Shown: piece after piece, positions 14,311 through 14,377 of the stretch
How positions within the stretch are numbered: the first letter of the stretch is position 1
How the letters are laid out: the number at the start of each line of letters is the position of its first letter
DNA from: Synechococcales cyanobacterium PMM_0003
Lineage (GTDB): Bacteria; Cyanobacteriota; Cyanobacteriia; Pseudanabaenales; Pseudanabaenaceae
Assembly: GCA_949128015.1 (NCBI GenBank)
Contig: CASBRC010000083.1
Coordinates: 1-14,377 of the forward strand
Length of the DNA: 14,377 nt
Direction: 5' to 3'
Translations under genes and position numbers: made by a program
The notes under the pieces: generated by a model
Told to the model about the DNA's origin: nothing
The model's input: the letters and a program-made list of their open reading frames with translations, nothing else
Database searches by the model: none

Positions 14311-14377
14311 AGTAAAGCGCTGAAGGGAGAGACGAGCGAAAGCGAAGCGAACCCGACTAAAAAGAAGCGCTAAGAAC

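Overview
The window is chromosomal DNA from a filamentous or unicellular cyanobacterium, and gene content plus sequence style suggest a Pseudanabaena-like lineage (inference, no search was run). The evidence is an NDH-1 gene cluster of the cyanobacterial/plastid type, several families largely confined to cyanobacteria (DUF1824, DUF3318, probable DUF5340, ComFB, DUF1565 plus SLH), and twelve exact copies of the cyanobacterial octamer HIP1 (GCGATCGC).

Layout. 1-443 (minus): the 5' part of a GtrA-family membrane protein gene that runs off the left edge. 653-4618 (minus): an NDH-1 operon in transcription order ndhH-ndhA-ndhI-ndhG-ndhE, ending in a probable intrinsic terminator at 597-636. 4619-5052: a 434-bp divergent intergenic region with candidate back-to-back promoters, a perfect operator-like inverted repeat and a hairpin. 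5053-7630 (plus): ftsW followed by an MFS transporter. 7670-7993 (minus): a CGFS monothiol glutaredoxin. 8149-9168 (minus): a protein made of two ComFB domains. 9323-9934 (minus): a DUF3318 membrane protein, divergent by only 33 bp from a DUF1824 gene at 9968-10372 (plus). 10464-11906 (minus): a carotenoid/apocarotenoid oxygenase. 12002-12316 (minus): a small probable DUF5340 protein. 12498-14153 (plus): a secreted beta-helix protein with three SLH repeats. 14154-14377: a non-coding tail with a near-consensus promoter that probably drives an rRNA operon just beyond the window.

How the genes relate. The five ndh genes make membrane and connecting-arm subunits of the photosynthetic NDH-1 complex (cyclic electron flow, respiration, CO2 uptake). 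ftsW makes the septal peptidoglycan polymerase, and the SLH protein is expected to sit on the peptidoglycan. Glutaredoxin (Fe-S/redox) and the carotenoid oxygenase are stand-alone metabolic genes. The ComFB, DUF3318, DUF1824 and DUF5340 genes are poorly understood. No mobile element, CRISPR array, tRNA or defence system was seen.

The most distinctive non-coding trait is that many gene junctions carry a long, near-perfect hairpin with AT-rich arms, usually with a GC-rich tip. Three share a (T/C)GAAGC(G/A)C tip while their arms are unrelated. The most distinctive protein is the tandem ComFB protein. Most of the rest is ordinary cyanobacterial gene content.
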